Source: Mycolicibacterium cosmeticum
GTDB lineage: Bacteria > Actinomycetota > Actinomycetes > Mycobacteriales > Mycobacteriaceae
DNA length: 64,000 bases
NCBI RefSeq assembly: GCF_000613185.1
Contig: NZ_CCBB010000003.1
Location: 992,001 to 1,056,000 of the forward strand
Direction of reading: 5' to 3'
Shown here: piece after piece, positions 6,779-14,473 of the stretch
Layout: each line of letters opens with the position of its first letter
Numbering within the stretch: the first letter of the stretch is position 1
Translations under genes and position numbers: made by a program
Notes under the pieces: generated by a model
Told to the model about the DNA's origin: nothing
Seen by the model: the letters and a program-made list of their open reading frames with translations, nothing else
Database searches by the model: none

Positions 6779-7102
6779 TCAGGGCAGCGCCGCGGGCGCC
6801 CGGGTGTAACCGGGCCGCAAGGTGATCCGCTCCGAGCCGATCCGCGCGATATCGGACCAAGCGGCCACGAAGGTGCCGCGGTGGCGCCACCGGGCCAGCG
6901 CGGCGATGAGGACCGGGGCGTTCGTGCCGGTGCGGTCATAGCCGAGAAAGGACGAGCCGGTGCGCGGGCTCACCACCAGGCCGAGCACCTCGGGCCTGCC
7001 GTGGCGGTCACCGGGCACCGAGAGCCGGATGTCGACCACCGTGCCCACCGGATGGTGGCCGGCGTCGACGACGGCGATGCCGAGAAGCCTACTCAGCTGC
7101 AT
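6779..7102 (-). CDS. PRC-barrel-like small protein
   Basis: A 107-residue protein beginning MQLSRLLGIAVVDAGHHPVGTVVDIRLSV, which has the PRC-barrel start pattern (LLG..V.D..G..VG.V.D). It is followed by EVLGLVVSPRTGSSFLGYDR. PRC-barrel modules bind RNA, proteins or ions; in this setting no partner is evident. ATG 7102 overlaps the stop of the next upstream gene by 14 bases. It lies between another PRC-like gene and DoxX in the minus-strand operon. Confidence 0.6.
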   Translation of the reverse strand: MQLSRLLGIAVVDAGHHPVGTVVDIRLSVPGDRHGRPEVLGLVVSPRTGSSFLGYDRTGTNAPVLIAALARWRHRGTFVAAWSDIARIGSERITLRPGYTRAPAALP

Positions 7103-7466
7103 GCCGGCCTCCGGGAAGATGGCAGATGATGTGGTCGCGCAACCACTGTTCCACCCAGTGCACGTCGGTGACGATGTCCGTGGGTGCCACCTGCACGGTG
7201 ACACCGACCCGGATCACCTTGTCCCACGGGATCTCCCGCAGCCGGGACCGGGGCGGGGCGCCGCCGAAGATCCTGGTGCCGAGCACCTGACCGGACAGGA
7301 TGCCGGTGACCGTCGGGGCCGGTGCGCCGGCGGGGATCTCGCGGTCCAGGTCCACGCCGTCCAGTTCCAGATCGTCGACGATGCCCACCGGATCGCCGTC
7401 GTCGTCGACGAGTTGGCGGTCCAGCAGATGGAGCCGGGCATCCAGGATCCGCTGCGAGGCCTTCAC
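7089..7466 (-). CDS. PRC-barrel-like protein coupled to the NRAMP-type transporter
   Basis: A 125-residue protein from GTG 7466, which overlaps the transporter stop (GTGA). The central DRQLVDDDGDPVGIVDDLELDG is a PRC-barrel-like beta motif with a run of acidic residues. The C-terminal part (DKVIRVGVTVQVAPTDIVTDVHWVEQWLRDHIICHLPGG) may form a strand-helix ending. Tight coupling suggests it assists or regulates the transporter, perhaps as a cytosolic metal-sensing subunit; this is an inference from position and acidic character only. Confidence 0.6.
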   Translation of the reverse strand: MKASQRILDARLHLLDRQLVDDDGDPVGIVDDLELDGVDLDREIPAGAPAPTVTGILSGQVLGTRIFGGAPPRSRLREIPWDKVIRVGVTVQVAPTDIVTDVHWVEQWLRDHIICHLPGGRHAAE

Positions 7467-8692
7467 TGCCCGGCTCCCGTCACGATCATCAGCGGGATCG
7501 CGGCCAGCGATGCGACCACGATGATCACCAGGTACACCGAGCCCAGCACGTTGGTCGCCTTTCCGTTGACGTGGTCGCCCATGTACTCGCGGTCGTTGGC
7601 CACGATGAGGATGGGCAGATAGGTCAGGGGGAGTGCGATCGCGGAGAACACCACCGAGTACTCCGTCACCAGCACCGGATCCACACCGGTGTAGAGGACC
7701 GCGACGCCGAGCACGATGGAGACCAGCATCACCGTGTGGAAGCGCGCCGCGTCGGCGGGCTTGCGGAATTTGCCCCAGCGCCAGCCCAGGAACTGCGCCA
7801 GGATGTAGCCGCTGGACAACGTGGTTTCCAGCGCCGCACCGAACGTCGCCGCCACGATGCCGATGATGGCGAAGGCCAGTGCGAGTTTCCCGCCCGCCGC
7901 GGCCACCGGCATGACGACCTGGGACAGCGAGGTCACCTCGATCCCGCCGGGCAGCAACACGATGGTGGCGCACGCCGCGATCGCCACCGACAGCACGCCG
8001 CCGAGCGGGAACCCGACCATCACGTTGAGCCGGGAGACACCGAGATCCTTCGTCTTCCAATGCTCCTCGACCGCGCCGGAGGAGAAGAAGAACACCTCGT
8101 ACGGTGTCATCGCCGCGCCGAAGAGGGCGATGGCGTAATACCAGTAGGTGGCCGCCGATTCGGATTCGGGAATGACCGGATGGGTGACGGCATGCCCCAG
8201 CGCCGACCAGTCGGGCATCAGGGCGAACACGGCGACGGCGAAGACGATGAGGCACAGCCCGGTGACCCCGGTGACGTTCTCCATGATGCTGAACTTCACC
8301 CGCCACACCACGATCCATATCGCAAAGGCGGCCAACGGAATCCACACCATGCGGCCGACGTCGCTGGCCAACTGCAAGGCCAGCGCGACACCGCCGATCT
8401 CTGCCGTCAGGGTCATCAGGTTGATCAGGAAGGACGCGCTCAGGTTGGCCGCCGCGGTGCGCGGGCCGAGGCGCTCCCGGATGAGCTCGAAGGTTGCTCG
8501 ACCGCTGACCGCGGCCACCCGCCCGGCCATCTGGGCAAACAGGCAGATGCCCACCACGCCGACCACCACCACCCAGGCCAGCGCCAGCCCGAACCGTGAC
8601 CCGACAACGGCGTTGGTCACCAGATCGCCGATGTCGAGGAAACCCCCGATGGCGGTCAGGATGCCCAGTGCTACCGCGAAGAACTTCTTCAT
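7463..8692 (-). CDS. NRAMP-related divalent metal transporter
   Basis: A polytopic protein of 409 residues with about eleven hydrophobic helices and the overall NRAMP layout: helix 1 GGFLDIGDLVTNAVVGSRFG, helix 6 ALFGAAMTPYEVFFFSSGAVEE, then GVSRLNVMVGFPLGG. The two metal-site motifs are altered. Canonical DPGN in helix 1 is DIGD here, and canonical MPH in helix 6 is MTPYE with the ligand Met not aligned. Related NRAMP-like magnesium transporters also lack the methionine, so the substrate may be a hard divalent ion such as Mg2+ or Mn2+; this is an inference. It starts at ATG 8692, overlapping the upstream gene's stop. Confidence 0.8.
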   Translation of the reverse strand: MKKFFAVALGILTAIGGFLDIGDLVTNAVVGSRFGLALAWVVVVGVVGICLFAQMAGRVAAVSGRATFELIRERLGPRTAAANLSASFLINLMTLTAEIGGVALALQLASDVGRMVWIPLAAFAIWIVVWRVKFSIMENVTGVTGLCLIVFAVAVFALMPDWSALGHAVTHPVIPESESAATYWYYAIALFGAAMTPYEVFFFSSGAVEEHWKTKDLGVSRLNVMVGFPLGGVLSVAIAACATIVLLPGGIEVTSLSQVVMPVAAAGGKLALAFAIIGIVAATFGAALETTLSSGYILAQFLGWRWGKFRKPADAARFHTVMLVSIVLGVAVLYTGVDPVLVTEYSVVFSAIALPLTYLPILIVANDREYMGDHVNGKATNVLGSVYLVIIVVASLAAIPLMIVTGAGQ

Positions 8693-9156
8693 CAGCGGTA
8701 ACCACCCTCCAGGGTCGCCGCCGCCGTGAGCAGTCGGTCCTGCAGTGTCGGCAGCGGCGGTTGCCCGGCCACACCACGCACCGCGACGGATGCGGTGTTG
8801 AGTTCGGTGATGATGCCGGTGACGGCTTCGGCCAGCATGCTCTGGCGGCGCACGTCGACCGGATCCTGCACCCGCAGTTCGGCAATGCCCTGATAAGCCT
8901 TGACCGCCTCGTCGCGGGCATCGGAGATCTGCACGGCGGCCAGCTGCGCGGTGGACCGGCCGCGGTGGAACAGATCGAGCGCCAGCGCGCCGCTGCGCGC
9001 GGCCGCGGTGCTCTCCTGCATGGCCTGCGCCAATTGGCCCGGCGCGCCGTCGCGGTTGGCCGGGCACTGCGTCAGCAGCAGCCCGAGCGCCACCGCGCAC
9101 GCCACCGCGAGGAGTGATTTCCGGATGGCCCGCGGTCGTTTTCCCTTGCGCTGCAT
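8692..9156 (-). CDS. exported helical protein of unknown function
   Basis: A 154-residue protein: a basic start (QRKGKRPRAIRKS), one hydrophobic segment (LLAVACAVALGLLLTQCPAN) that is a signal or anchor, then a largely helical domain outside the membrane. Cys follows LLTQ; this is a poor lipobox, so lipidation is uncertain. The helical part (QLAQAMQESTAAARSGALALDLF) resembles four-helix-bundle extracytoplasmic domains but I recognise no family. It sits between the SDR gene (9-base gap) and the transporter (overlap) in the minus-strand operon. Confidence 0.65.
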   Translation of the reverse strand: MQRKGKRPRAIRKSLLAVACAVALGLLLTQCPANRDGAPGQLAQAMQESTAAARSGALALDLFHRGRSTAQLAAVQISDARDEAVKAYQGIAELRVQDPVDVRRQSMLAEAVTGIITELNTASVAVRGVAGQPPLPTLQDRLLTAAATLEGGYR

Positions 9157-9165
9157 GACCGGTCC

Positions 9166-10011
9166 TCAGCCCGGCAGGGTCTCGCCGCCCAGCGGCGAGA
9201 GGACTTCGCCGCTGTAGTACGACGACAACAGATCGGCCGCGAAGAAGACGTACGACGGCGCGATCTCGTCGGGTTGCGCCGGGCGGCCCAGCGGGGTGTG
9301 ACCGCCGAACGATTCCACTTTGTCCTGCGGCATGGTGGCGGGGATCAGCGGTGTCCACACCGGTCCGGGCGCCACGCAGTTGACCCGGATCCGGCGGTCG
9401 GCCAGGGACTGCGCCAGCGCGTAGGTGAAGGCCAGGATGGCGCCCTTGGTGGCCGAATAGTCGATCAGCGTCTTGTTGCCGCGCAACCCGTTCACCGATG
9501 CGGTGTTGATGATGGCCGCGCCGTCCGGGAGGTGCTCCAGCGCCGCCTTGGTGACCCGGAAGAAGCTGTCTATGTTGACGGCGAAGGTGCGTCGCCACTG
9601 TTCGTCGGAGATCTCCGACAACGATTGCCGCGGCGCCTGGTAGGCGGCGTTGTTCACCAGGAGGTCCAGCCCACCCAGTTCTCCGACGGTGCGGCTGACC
9701 ACCGTCGCGCAGTGCCCCGCGTCGGCGAGGTCACCGGGCAGCAGCACGCACCGGCGCCCGGCGGCGCTCACCAGCGACGCGGTGTGCGCGGCGTCTTCGT
9801 CCTCCTGGAGGTAGGCGATGGCGACATCGGCGCCCTCCTTGGCGAATGCCACGGCCACCGCCCTGCCGATACCGGAATCCCCACCGGTGATCAGGGCGCG
9901 CCGCCCCGCCAGCAGGTCGCGGCCCACGTAGTGGCGCATCTCGTCGCGGGGCGGGTCCGCCATGTCCGCGGTGTGCCCGGGGTAGGGGATCACGTTGTCG
10001 GACGGCTCCAT
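9166..10011 (-). CDS. SDR-family oxidoreductase (YghA/glucose-dehydrogenase-like)
   Basis: A protein of 281 residues. An approximately 35-residue extension (NVIPYPGHTADMADPPRDEMRHYVGRDLL) precedes the NAD(P) site GGDSGIGRAVA. It then has NNAAYQ, the active-site Ser in NTASVNG and YSATKGA (Tyr and Lys of YxxxK), and a substrate loop APGPVWTPLIPA. The extension plus this pattern is typical of the SDR subgroup found in stress operons of bacteria. The substrate is unknown. It is the second gene of the operon that starts from the SigF-type promoter at 10230-10255. Confidence 0.85.
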   Translation of the reverse strand: MEPSDNVIPYPGHTADMADPPRDEMRHYVGRDLLAGRRALITGGDSGIGRAVAVAFAKEGADVAIAYLQEDEDAAHTASLVSAAGRRCVLLPGDLADAGHCATVVSRTVGELGGLDLLVNNAAYQAPRQSLSEISDEQWRRTFAVNIDSFFRVTKAALEHLPDGAAIINTASVNGLRGNKTLIDYSATKGAILAFTYALAQSLADRRIRVNCVAPGPVWTPLIPATMPQDKVESFGGHTPLGRPAQPDEIAPSYVFFAADLLSSYYSGEVLSPLGGETLPG

Positions 10012-10019
10012 CGCGGGCC

Positions 10020-10220
10020 TCAGCCTTCCCGGCCGAAATCGTCGTCATCGGTGTCGACGATCTCGTTCTGCTCCTGCCAATCTGCTCCGGAGGCCTCCAG
10101 CGGCGGCGCGGCCGGGTCGGTCACCGGGTTCTCGTCATCGGGCACCGGTTCGGTGACATCGCGGAGCTGCTCGACCGCATCCGCCTCCGGCACCGCATCA
10201 GGGAACTGTTCGCGGTCCAT
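10020..10220 (-). CDS. small acidic protein, first gene of the minus-strand SigF operon
   Basis: A 66-residue, very acidic protein (MDREQFPDAVPEADAVEQLRD ending in a DTDDDDFGREG tail). It is probably disordered. Similar short acidic proteins are common in mycobacteria, but I know of no function. ATG 10220 lies ten bases below a SigF-type -10 element on the minus strand, giving a very short leader. The next gene follows after eight bases, and the run continues to 4964 with short gaps or overlaps. Confidence 0.65.
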   Translation of the reverse strand: MDREQFPDAVPEADAVEQLRDVTEPVPDDENPVTDPAAPPLEASGADWQEQNEIVDTDDDDFGREG

Positions 10221-10229
10221 TCGAGCGGG

Positions 10230-10255
10230 GTACCCGGGCGGTCAAGATCGAAAAC
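10230..10255 (-). promoter_or_regulatory. SigF-type promoter, minus strand (GTTT-N16-GGGTAC)
   Basis: On the minus strand GTTT is at 10255-10252 and GGGTAC at 10235-10230 with 16 bases between, an exact consensus match. It would drive the acidic protein and the seven genes behind it. It is back-to-back with the plus-strand site at 10265. Confidence 0.65.
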
Positions 10256-10264
10256 ACTTCGCAC

Positions 10265-10289
10265 GTTTAAGAGAGAAGTGCCAGGGTAC
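10265..10289 (+). promoter_or_regulatory. SigF-type promoter, plus strand (GTTT-N15-GGGTAC)
   Basis: GTTT 10265-10268 and GGGTAC 10284-10289 with a 15-base spacer. Transcription would start just before ATG 10300, the first glycosyltransferase of the heptose cluster. Together with the minus-strand site it forms a divergent SigF promoter pair within 60 bases. Confidence 0.65.
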
Positions 10290-10299
10290 TTCGGCGTCC

Positions 10300-11283
10300 A
10301 TGCAGACGGACCACCAGCGCACAGTGCTCGTATGGCACGTGCACGGTTCCTGGACCGAATCGTTCGTCGCGGGCCCGCACCGCTACCTCGTTCCGGTCGC
10401 GACTGCCGGTGAGGAAGACGACGCACGTGGCCTCATGGGCCGCAATTGGCCACGCGCGCAGGAGGTCCCGCTCCATTCGTTGCGTGAGCACGATATCGAC
10501 CTGGTGGTGTTGCAGCGGCCGGAGGACCTGGCCGCCACGTACCTGTGGCTGGGCCTGCGGCCCGGGGTGGACATCCCGGCCGTCTATGTCGAGCACAATG
10601 CCCCACGGCCCCATCCGGTGGACAGCGTGCATCCCGTCGCGGGCCGCCGTGACATCCCCATCGTGCACGTCACCGATTACAACCGGCTGATGTGGGACAA
10701 CGGGATCGCGCCCACCTTCGTGATCGACCACGGTGTGGCCGACCCCGGCCACCTGTACACCGGCGACGTGGCCGCCGCGGCCACGATGATCAACGAGCCG
10801 TTGCGCCGGTGGCGCACCGTGGGCGCCGATCTGCTGGCCGAGCTGTCCAGGTCGGTTCCCGTCGATGCGTGGGGCATGGGCACCGAGGAGCTCAACCACG
10901 ACAGGGCCGGCCTGACCGGAAAGGTGCGCGGCAAAGGTGACGTGGCCGCCCCGCAGTTGTGGCGGCACGTCGCGCGGCGGCGGGTGTATCTGCACACCGC
11001 CCGCTGGACATCGTTGGGGCTGTCGCTGATCGAGGCGATGTATCTCGGTATGCCGGTGGTGGCGGTCGCCTCGACGATGGCGCCGCTGGTGGTACCGGCG
11101 CAGGCCGGCGTGGTGAGCGCCGACGTCCGGGCACTGGCCCGCGCGGTGGAGGGCTACGTGCGGGATCCGGCCGCGGCCGCGGCGGCAGGCAAAGCCGCCA
11201 GGGACTACGCCGTCGAGCATTTCGCGCTCGGCCGGTTCCTCGCGGAGTGGAACGACGTCATCGACGACCACTGCCGGAAATGA
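10300..11283 (+). CDS. GT-B glycosyltransferase (family 4-like)
   Basis: A protein of 327 residues. The C-terminal half has the GT4 nucleotide-sugar site: ARWTSLGLSLIEAMYLGMPVVAVAST (Glu in SLIEAM) followed by a late helix region with AARDYAVEHFALGRFL. The N-terminal half is a short Rossmann-like domain with VYVEHNAPRPHPVDSVHP and VHVTDYN. The donor and acceptor are unknown; from context it works on the heptose/xylose glycoconjugate. It starts right behind a SigF-type promoter, so it probably heads the plus-strand cluster. ATG 10300 is the only sensible start. Confidence 0.8.
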   Translation: MQTDHQRTVLVWHVHGSWTESFVAGPHRYLVPVATAGEEDDARGLMGRNWPRAQEVPLHSLREHDIDLVVLQRPEDLAATYLWLGLRPGVDIPAVYVEHNAPRPHPVDSVHPVAGRRDIPIVHVTDYNRLMWDNGIAPTFVIDHGVADPGHLYTGDVAAAATMINEPLRRWRTVGADLLAELSRSVPVDAWGMGTEELNHDRAGLTGKVRGKGDVAAPQLWRHVARRRVYLHTARWTSLGLSLIEAMYLGMPVVAVASTMAPLVVPAQAGVVSADVRALARAVEGYVRDPAAAAAAGKAARDYAVEHFALGRFLAEWNDVIDDHCRK

Positions 11284-11341
11284 GCCCGGGGACGGGCGCT
11301 GCCGTCGGCGTCGAGGCAGTTTGTTGGAGAAGGAAGGCGCA

Positions 11342-12568
11342 ATGAGGATAGCGATGGTGTCCGAGCACGCCAGTCCGCTTGCGGCGCTGGGCGGAGTGGA
11401 CGCCGGCGGACAGAACGTCCACGTGGCGGCGCTGTCGGCGGCGATGGCCCGGCGCGGGCACGAGGTGGCCGTGTACACCCGCCGCGACGACGCCGGCATC
11501 GACGAATGCGTGCGAACCCCGGACGGTTACACGGTGGTGCACGTACCGGCCGGACCAGCCGAACCCATTCCCAAGGACGAGATGTTGCCCTACATGGGGC
11601 AGTTCGCGCGGTTCCTGTACCAGCGCTGGTCGTCCAACCGGCCCGATATCGCGCACGCCCATTTCTGGATGTCCGGTGTCGCCACGCAGCTGGCCGCGCA
11701 ACCGCTGAATATCCCTGCGGTGCAGACCTTTCACGCGCTCGGGGTGGTCAAACGCCGGCACCAGGGCGGCCAGGACACCAGCCCCCTCGAGCGGCTCAAG
11801 CTGGAGGCGCTGGTCGCACGCAACGCCACGTGGGTGGCGGCCACCTGCACCGACGAGGTGTTCGAGCTGATCCGGTTGGGCCGGTCCAGGGCCCGCACCT
11901 CGGTGGTGCCGTGTGGGGTGGACATCGACCGGTTCACGCCCGACGGGCCGGTGGCGCAGCGCGGGGACATGCGGCGCATCATCAGTGTCGGCCGATTCGT
12001 GCCGCGCAAGGGATTCGACGTGGTGCTGCGGGCGCTGCCGGCGATCCCGGACACCGAATTCGTCATCGTCGGTGGGCCGGACGCCGCCCACCTGAACGAC
12101 GATGCCGAGGCACGGCGGCTGATGACCCTCGCCGAGGATCTCGGCGTGGCCGACCGCGTGCGGCTGTGCGGCGCGGTGGCCCGCGCCGACATGCCCGCGA
12201 TGCTGCGTTCGGCCGATGTGGTGGCGTGCACGCCGTGGTACGAACCGTTCGGCATCGTCCCGCTGGAGGCCATGGCGTGTGGGGTGCCGGTGGTCGCCGC
12301 CGCGGTGGGCGGGATGCTGGACACCGTCGTCGACGATGTGACCGGGCGGCTGGTGCCGCCGAAACGGCCGGACGTGTTCGCCGAAGTGGTCAATGGACTG
12401 CTGCGCAACGACTTTGCCCGCCGTGGTCTCGGCGCCGCGGGCCGGGACCGGGCCCGGGCCCGGTACTCCTGGGACCGGGTCGCCGCCGATACCCTGCGGC
12501 TCTACGACCGGCTCTGCCCGGTCGGGTTCGGCCACCCCCCGTCACGGACGAAGGTGTCGTCGGGATGA
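11342..12568 (+). CDS. GT4 glycosyltransferase (sucrose-phosphate-synthase/MshA-like)
   Basis: A protein of 408 residues. The N-terminus MVSEHASPLAALGGVDAGGQ has the GGxxxGGQNVHV donor loop of the MshA/sucrose-phosphate synthase branch. VGRFVPRKGFDVVLRALP opens the second domain, and YEPFGIVPLEAMACGVPVVAAAVGG is the EX7E catalytic and donor motif. It transfers a sugar from a nucleotide donor, in the cytosol. ATG 11342 has a good GGAAGG site. It is 58 bases after the previous gene and its end overlaps the convergent GT2 gene by 67 bases. Confidence 0.85.
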   Translation: MRIAMVSEHASPLAALGGVDAGGQNVHVAALSAAMARRGHEVAVYTRRDDAGIDECVRTPDGYTVVHVPAGPAEPIPKDEMLPYMGQFARFLYQRWSSNRPDIAHAHFWMSGVATQLAAQPLNIPAVQTFHALGVVKRRHQGGQDTSPLERLKLEALVARNATWVAATCTDEVFELIRLGRSRARTSVVPCGVDIDRFTPDGPVAQRGDMRRIISVGRFVPRKGFDVVLRALPAIPDTEFVIVGGPDAAHLNDDAEARRLMTLAEDLGVADRVRLCGAVARADMPAMLRSADVVACTPWYEPFGIVPLEAMACGVPVVAAAVGGMLDTVVDDVTGRLVPPKRPDVFAEVVNGLLRNDFARRGLGAAGRDRARARYSWDRVAADTLRLYDRLCPVGFGHPPSRTKVSSG

Positions 12569-13452
12569 GCACCTTCCAGCATCGCGAGGTGGCGTTCGAC
12601 GGCGGCGGGCAGGCGCCGGCGCGCGCGCAGCACCGACGGCAGCGACCGCACCGCCTGCCCGGTCGCCCGCAGGTGCGCGGTATCGCGCGCCGCGGACCCG
12701 AACAGGCTTGCCGCACTGCGCAGTCCGTGCCGCAGGGGCCTGCGCAGCCAGGAGGTGAGCGCGGTGTTGCGCAACACCCTGGCCTGCTGGGCGGCCGTCG
12801 GTTCGCGCAGCGGCGAGGGCTGGTGGAAGGCGGTCAGCTCCGGGCAGTAGCACAGCTGCCAGCCGGCCGCCGCCAGATCCATTGCCAACAACTGCTCCTC
12901 ACCGCGGAAATGCAGGATCGGGCTGAATCCGCCCACCGCCTCGAAGGCGCTCTTGCGCACCATGGCGGCGCACGCCATGAAGCCCAGGACGGCCGGGCCC
13001 GGCAGATCCGCCCGGCTCGGCAGCGGGCTGCCGGCCAGATGCGCCACCATCGGGTCCTCGCCGCCGCCCGGCCACACCACGGTGCGGGCGGCCAGCAGGG
13101 CCAGGTCGGCATGGCTGTCGAAGAGCTCGACCCCACGACCGGGGGAGTCGGGCGCCCACCACGAGTCGTCGTCGCAGAACGCGATGTACGGGGTGCGGCT
13201 GTTCGCGACGCCGATGTTGCGGGCCACGGCCCCCAGGTTATCGCCCAGCGCCAGCACCTGTACCCGCGGTTCGCCGGTGGCGACCCGGCGGATCCGCGCC
13301 ACCGAGTCGTCGTGGGAGTGGTTGTCCACCACCACGATCGGGCACCCGGTGGTGTCCAGCAACCGCTGAACCACGGCCGCGAGTTCGTCACCGCGGTCCC
13401 TGGTGGCGATCACGAAGGTCATCCGTTCATCGAGCGCTGCTGGACGAGTCAT
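12502..13452 (-). CDS. GT2 glycosyltransferase
   Basis: A protein of 316 residues, the only minus-strand gene in the glycoconjugate cluster. GT-A features are clear: MTFVIATRDRGDELAAVVQRLL, the VVVDNHSHDDS strand, NLGAVARNIGV, the metal-binding IAFCDDDSWW (DxD) and FRGEEQLLAMDLAAAGW. The C-terminal third (about residues 220-316) is a basic helical tail (RRPLRHGLRSAAS). ATG 13452 lies just downstream of a minus-strand SigF-type promoter; ATG 13422 is an alternative start. Its acceptor is unknown. It overlaps the GT4 gene tail-to-tail. Confidence 0.8.
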   Translation of the reverse strand: MTRPAALDERMTFVIATRDRGDELAAVVQRLLDTTGCPIVVVDNHSHDDSVARIRRVATGEPRVQVLALGDNLGAVARNIGVANSRTPYIAFCDDDSWWAPDSPGRGVELFDSHADLALLAARTVVWPGGGEDPMVAHLAGSPLPSRADLPGPAVLGFMACAAMVRKSAFEAVGGFSPILHFRGEEQLLAMDLAAAGWQLCYCPELTAFHQPSPLREPTAAQQARVLRNTALTSWLRRPLRHGLRSAASLFGSAARDTAHLRATGQAVRSLPSVLRARRRLPAAVERHLAMLEGAHPDDTFVRDGGWPNPTGQSRS

Positions 13453-13463
13453 AACCGGCACGG

Positions 13464-13488
13464 CTACCCACGGCAACGATTGGCAAAC
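13464..13488 (-). promoter_or_regulatory. SigF-type promoter, minus strand (GTTT-N15-GGGTAG)
   Basis: Minus-strand GTTT (13488-13485), 15 bases, GGGTAG (13469-13464). It points at the GT2 gene (start 13452) and lies in the 37-base gap between the divergent GT2 and epimerase genes. Confidence 0.55.
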
Positions 13489-13489
13489 C

Positions 13490-14458
13490 ATGACTGAACG
13501 CAGACGGGCCCTCGTCACCGGCGGCGGTGGCTTCCTGGGCAGCCACCTGTGCCGCCGGCTGCTGGACGACGGCATGCAGGTGCTGAGCCTGGACAATCTG
13601 TCCACCAGTGCACCGCGGGCCGATACCGCGCTGGCCGGTCGCCCCGGCTACCGGTTCATCCGGCGCGATATCGCCGACCCGCTCGACCCGGGCGAGGTGC
13701 CCGAGGTCGACGTCATCTTCCACCTGGCGTCGCCGGCCTCACCGGTGGACTACCTGCGGCTGCCGGTGCAGACGCTGCGCACCGGGGCGCTGGGCACGGC
13801 CAATGTCATCGCGCTCGCCGAACGGTTCGGGGCGCGGCTGGTGCTGGCCTCCACCAGTGAGGTGTACGGTGACCCGCTGCAGCATCCGCAGCGCGAAACC
13901 TATTGGGGCAATGTCAATCCCATCGGCCCGCGCAGCGTCTACGACGAGGCCAAGCGCTTCGCCGAGGCCTTGACCTTCGCGCACCGGCGGGCCAATGCGG
14001 TCGACACCGGCGTGGCACGCATCTTCAACACCTACGGCCCCGGTATGCGTGCCGACGACGGGCGGGTGGTGCCGACGTTCTGCGCCCAGGCGCTGTCCGG
14101 GCGGCCGTTGACGGTGCACGGATCCGGTGAGCAGACCCGCTCGCTGTGTTACGTCGACGACACCGTGGACGCGCTCGTCGCGCTGGCGGCCTCGGATTGT
14201 CCGGGCCCGGTCAACATCGGCAACCCGGACGAGCTCACCGTGCTGCAGATCGCCGAGATCATCAGGGACCTGGCGGGCAGCACCTCGCCGATCGAGTTCG
14301 TGCCGGCCCAGGGGGACGACCCGAAACGGCGTTGCCCCGACATCAGCGCGGCGGCCGAACTGTTGGGCTGGTATCCGCAGGTGACCTACAAGCAGGGACT
14401 GGCCGAGACGGTCGAATGGTTCGCGGGTACGGCAGCCGCGGCACGAGACAGCGAGTAA
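13490..14458 (+). CDS. UDP-glucuronate decarboxylase-like (UDP-xylose synthase) extended SDR
   Basis: A protein of 322 residues. TGGGGFLGSHLCRRLL is the NAD site. The string HLASPASPVDYLRLPVQTLR, then LASTSEVYGDPLQHPQRETYWG, NPIGPRSVYDEAKRFAE (Tyr151/Lys155) and ARIFNTYGPGMRADDGRVVP is the signature of UDP-glucuronate decarboxylases (UXS), including the RETYWGxVNPIGPR loop that contacts UDP-glucuronate. It would convert UDP-glucuronate to UDP-xylose. The UDP-glucose dehydrogenase-like gene at 22248 would supply the substrate. ATG 13490 was chosen because the Rossmann strand begins six residues later. Confidence 0.85.
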   Translation: MTERRRALVTGGGGFLGSHLCRRLLDDGMQVLSLDNLSTSAPRADTALAGRPGYRFIRRDIADPLDPGEVPEVDVIFHLASPASPVDYLRLPVQTLRTGALGTANVIALAERFGARLVLASTSEVYGDPLQHPQRETYWGNVNPIGPRSVYDEAKRFAEALTFAHRRANAVDTGVARIFNTYGPGMRADDGRVVPTFCAQALSGRPLTVHGSGEQTRSLCYVDDTVDALVALAASDCPGPVNIGNPDELTVLQIAEIIRDLAGSTSPIEFVPAQGDDPKRRCPDISAAAELLGWYPQVTYKQGLAETVEWFAGTAAAARDSE

Positions 14459-14473
14459 GAGGATTGGGGAAAC

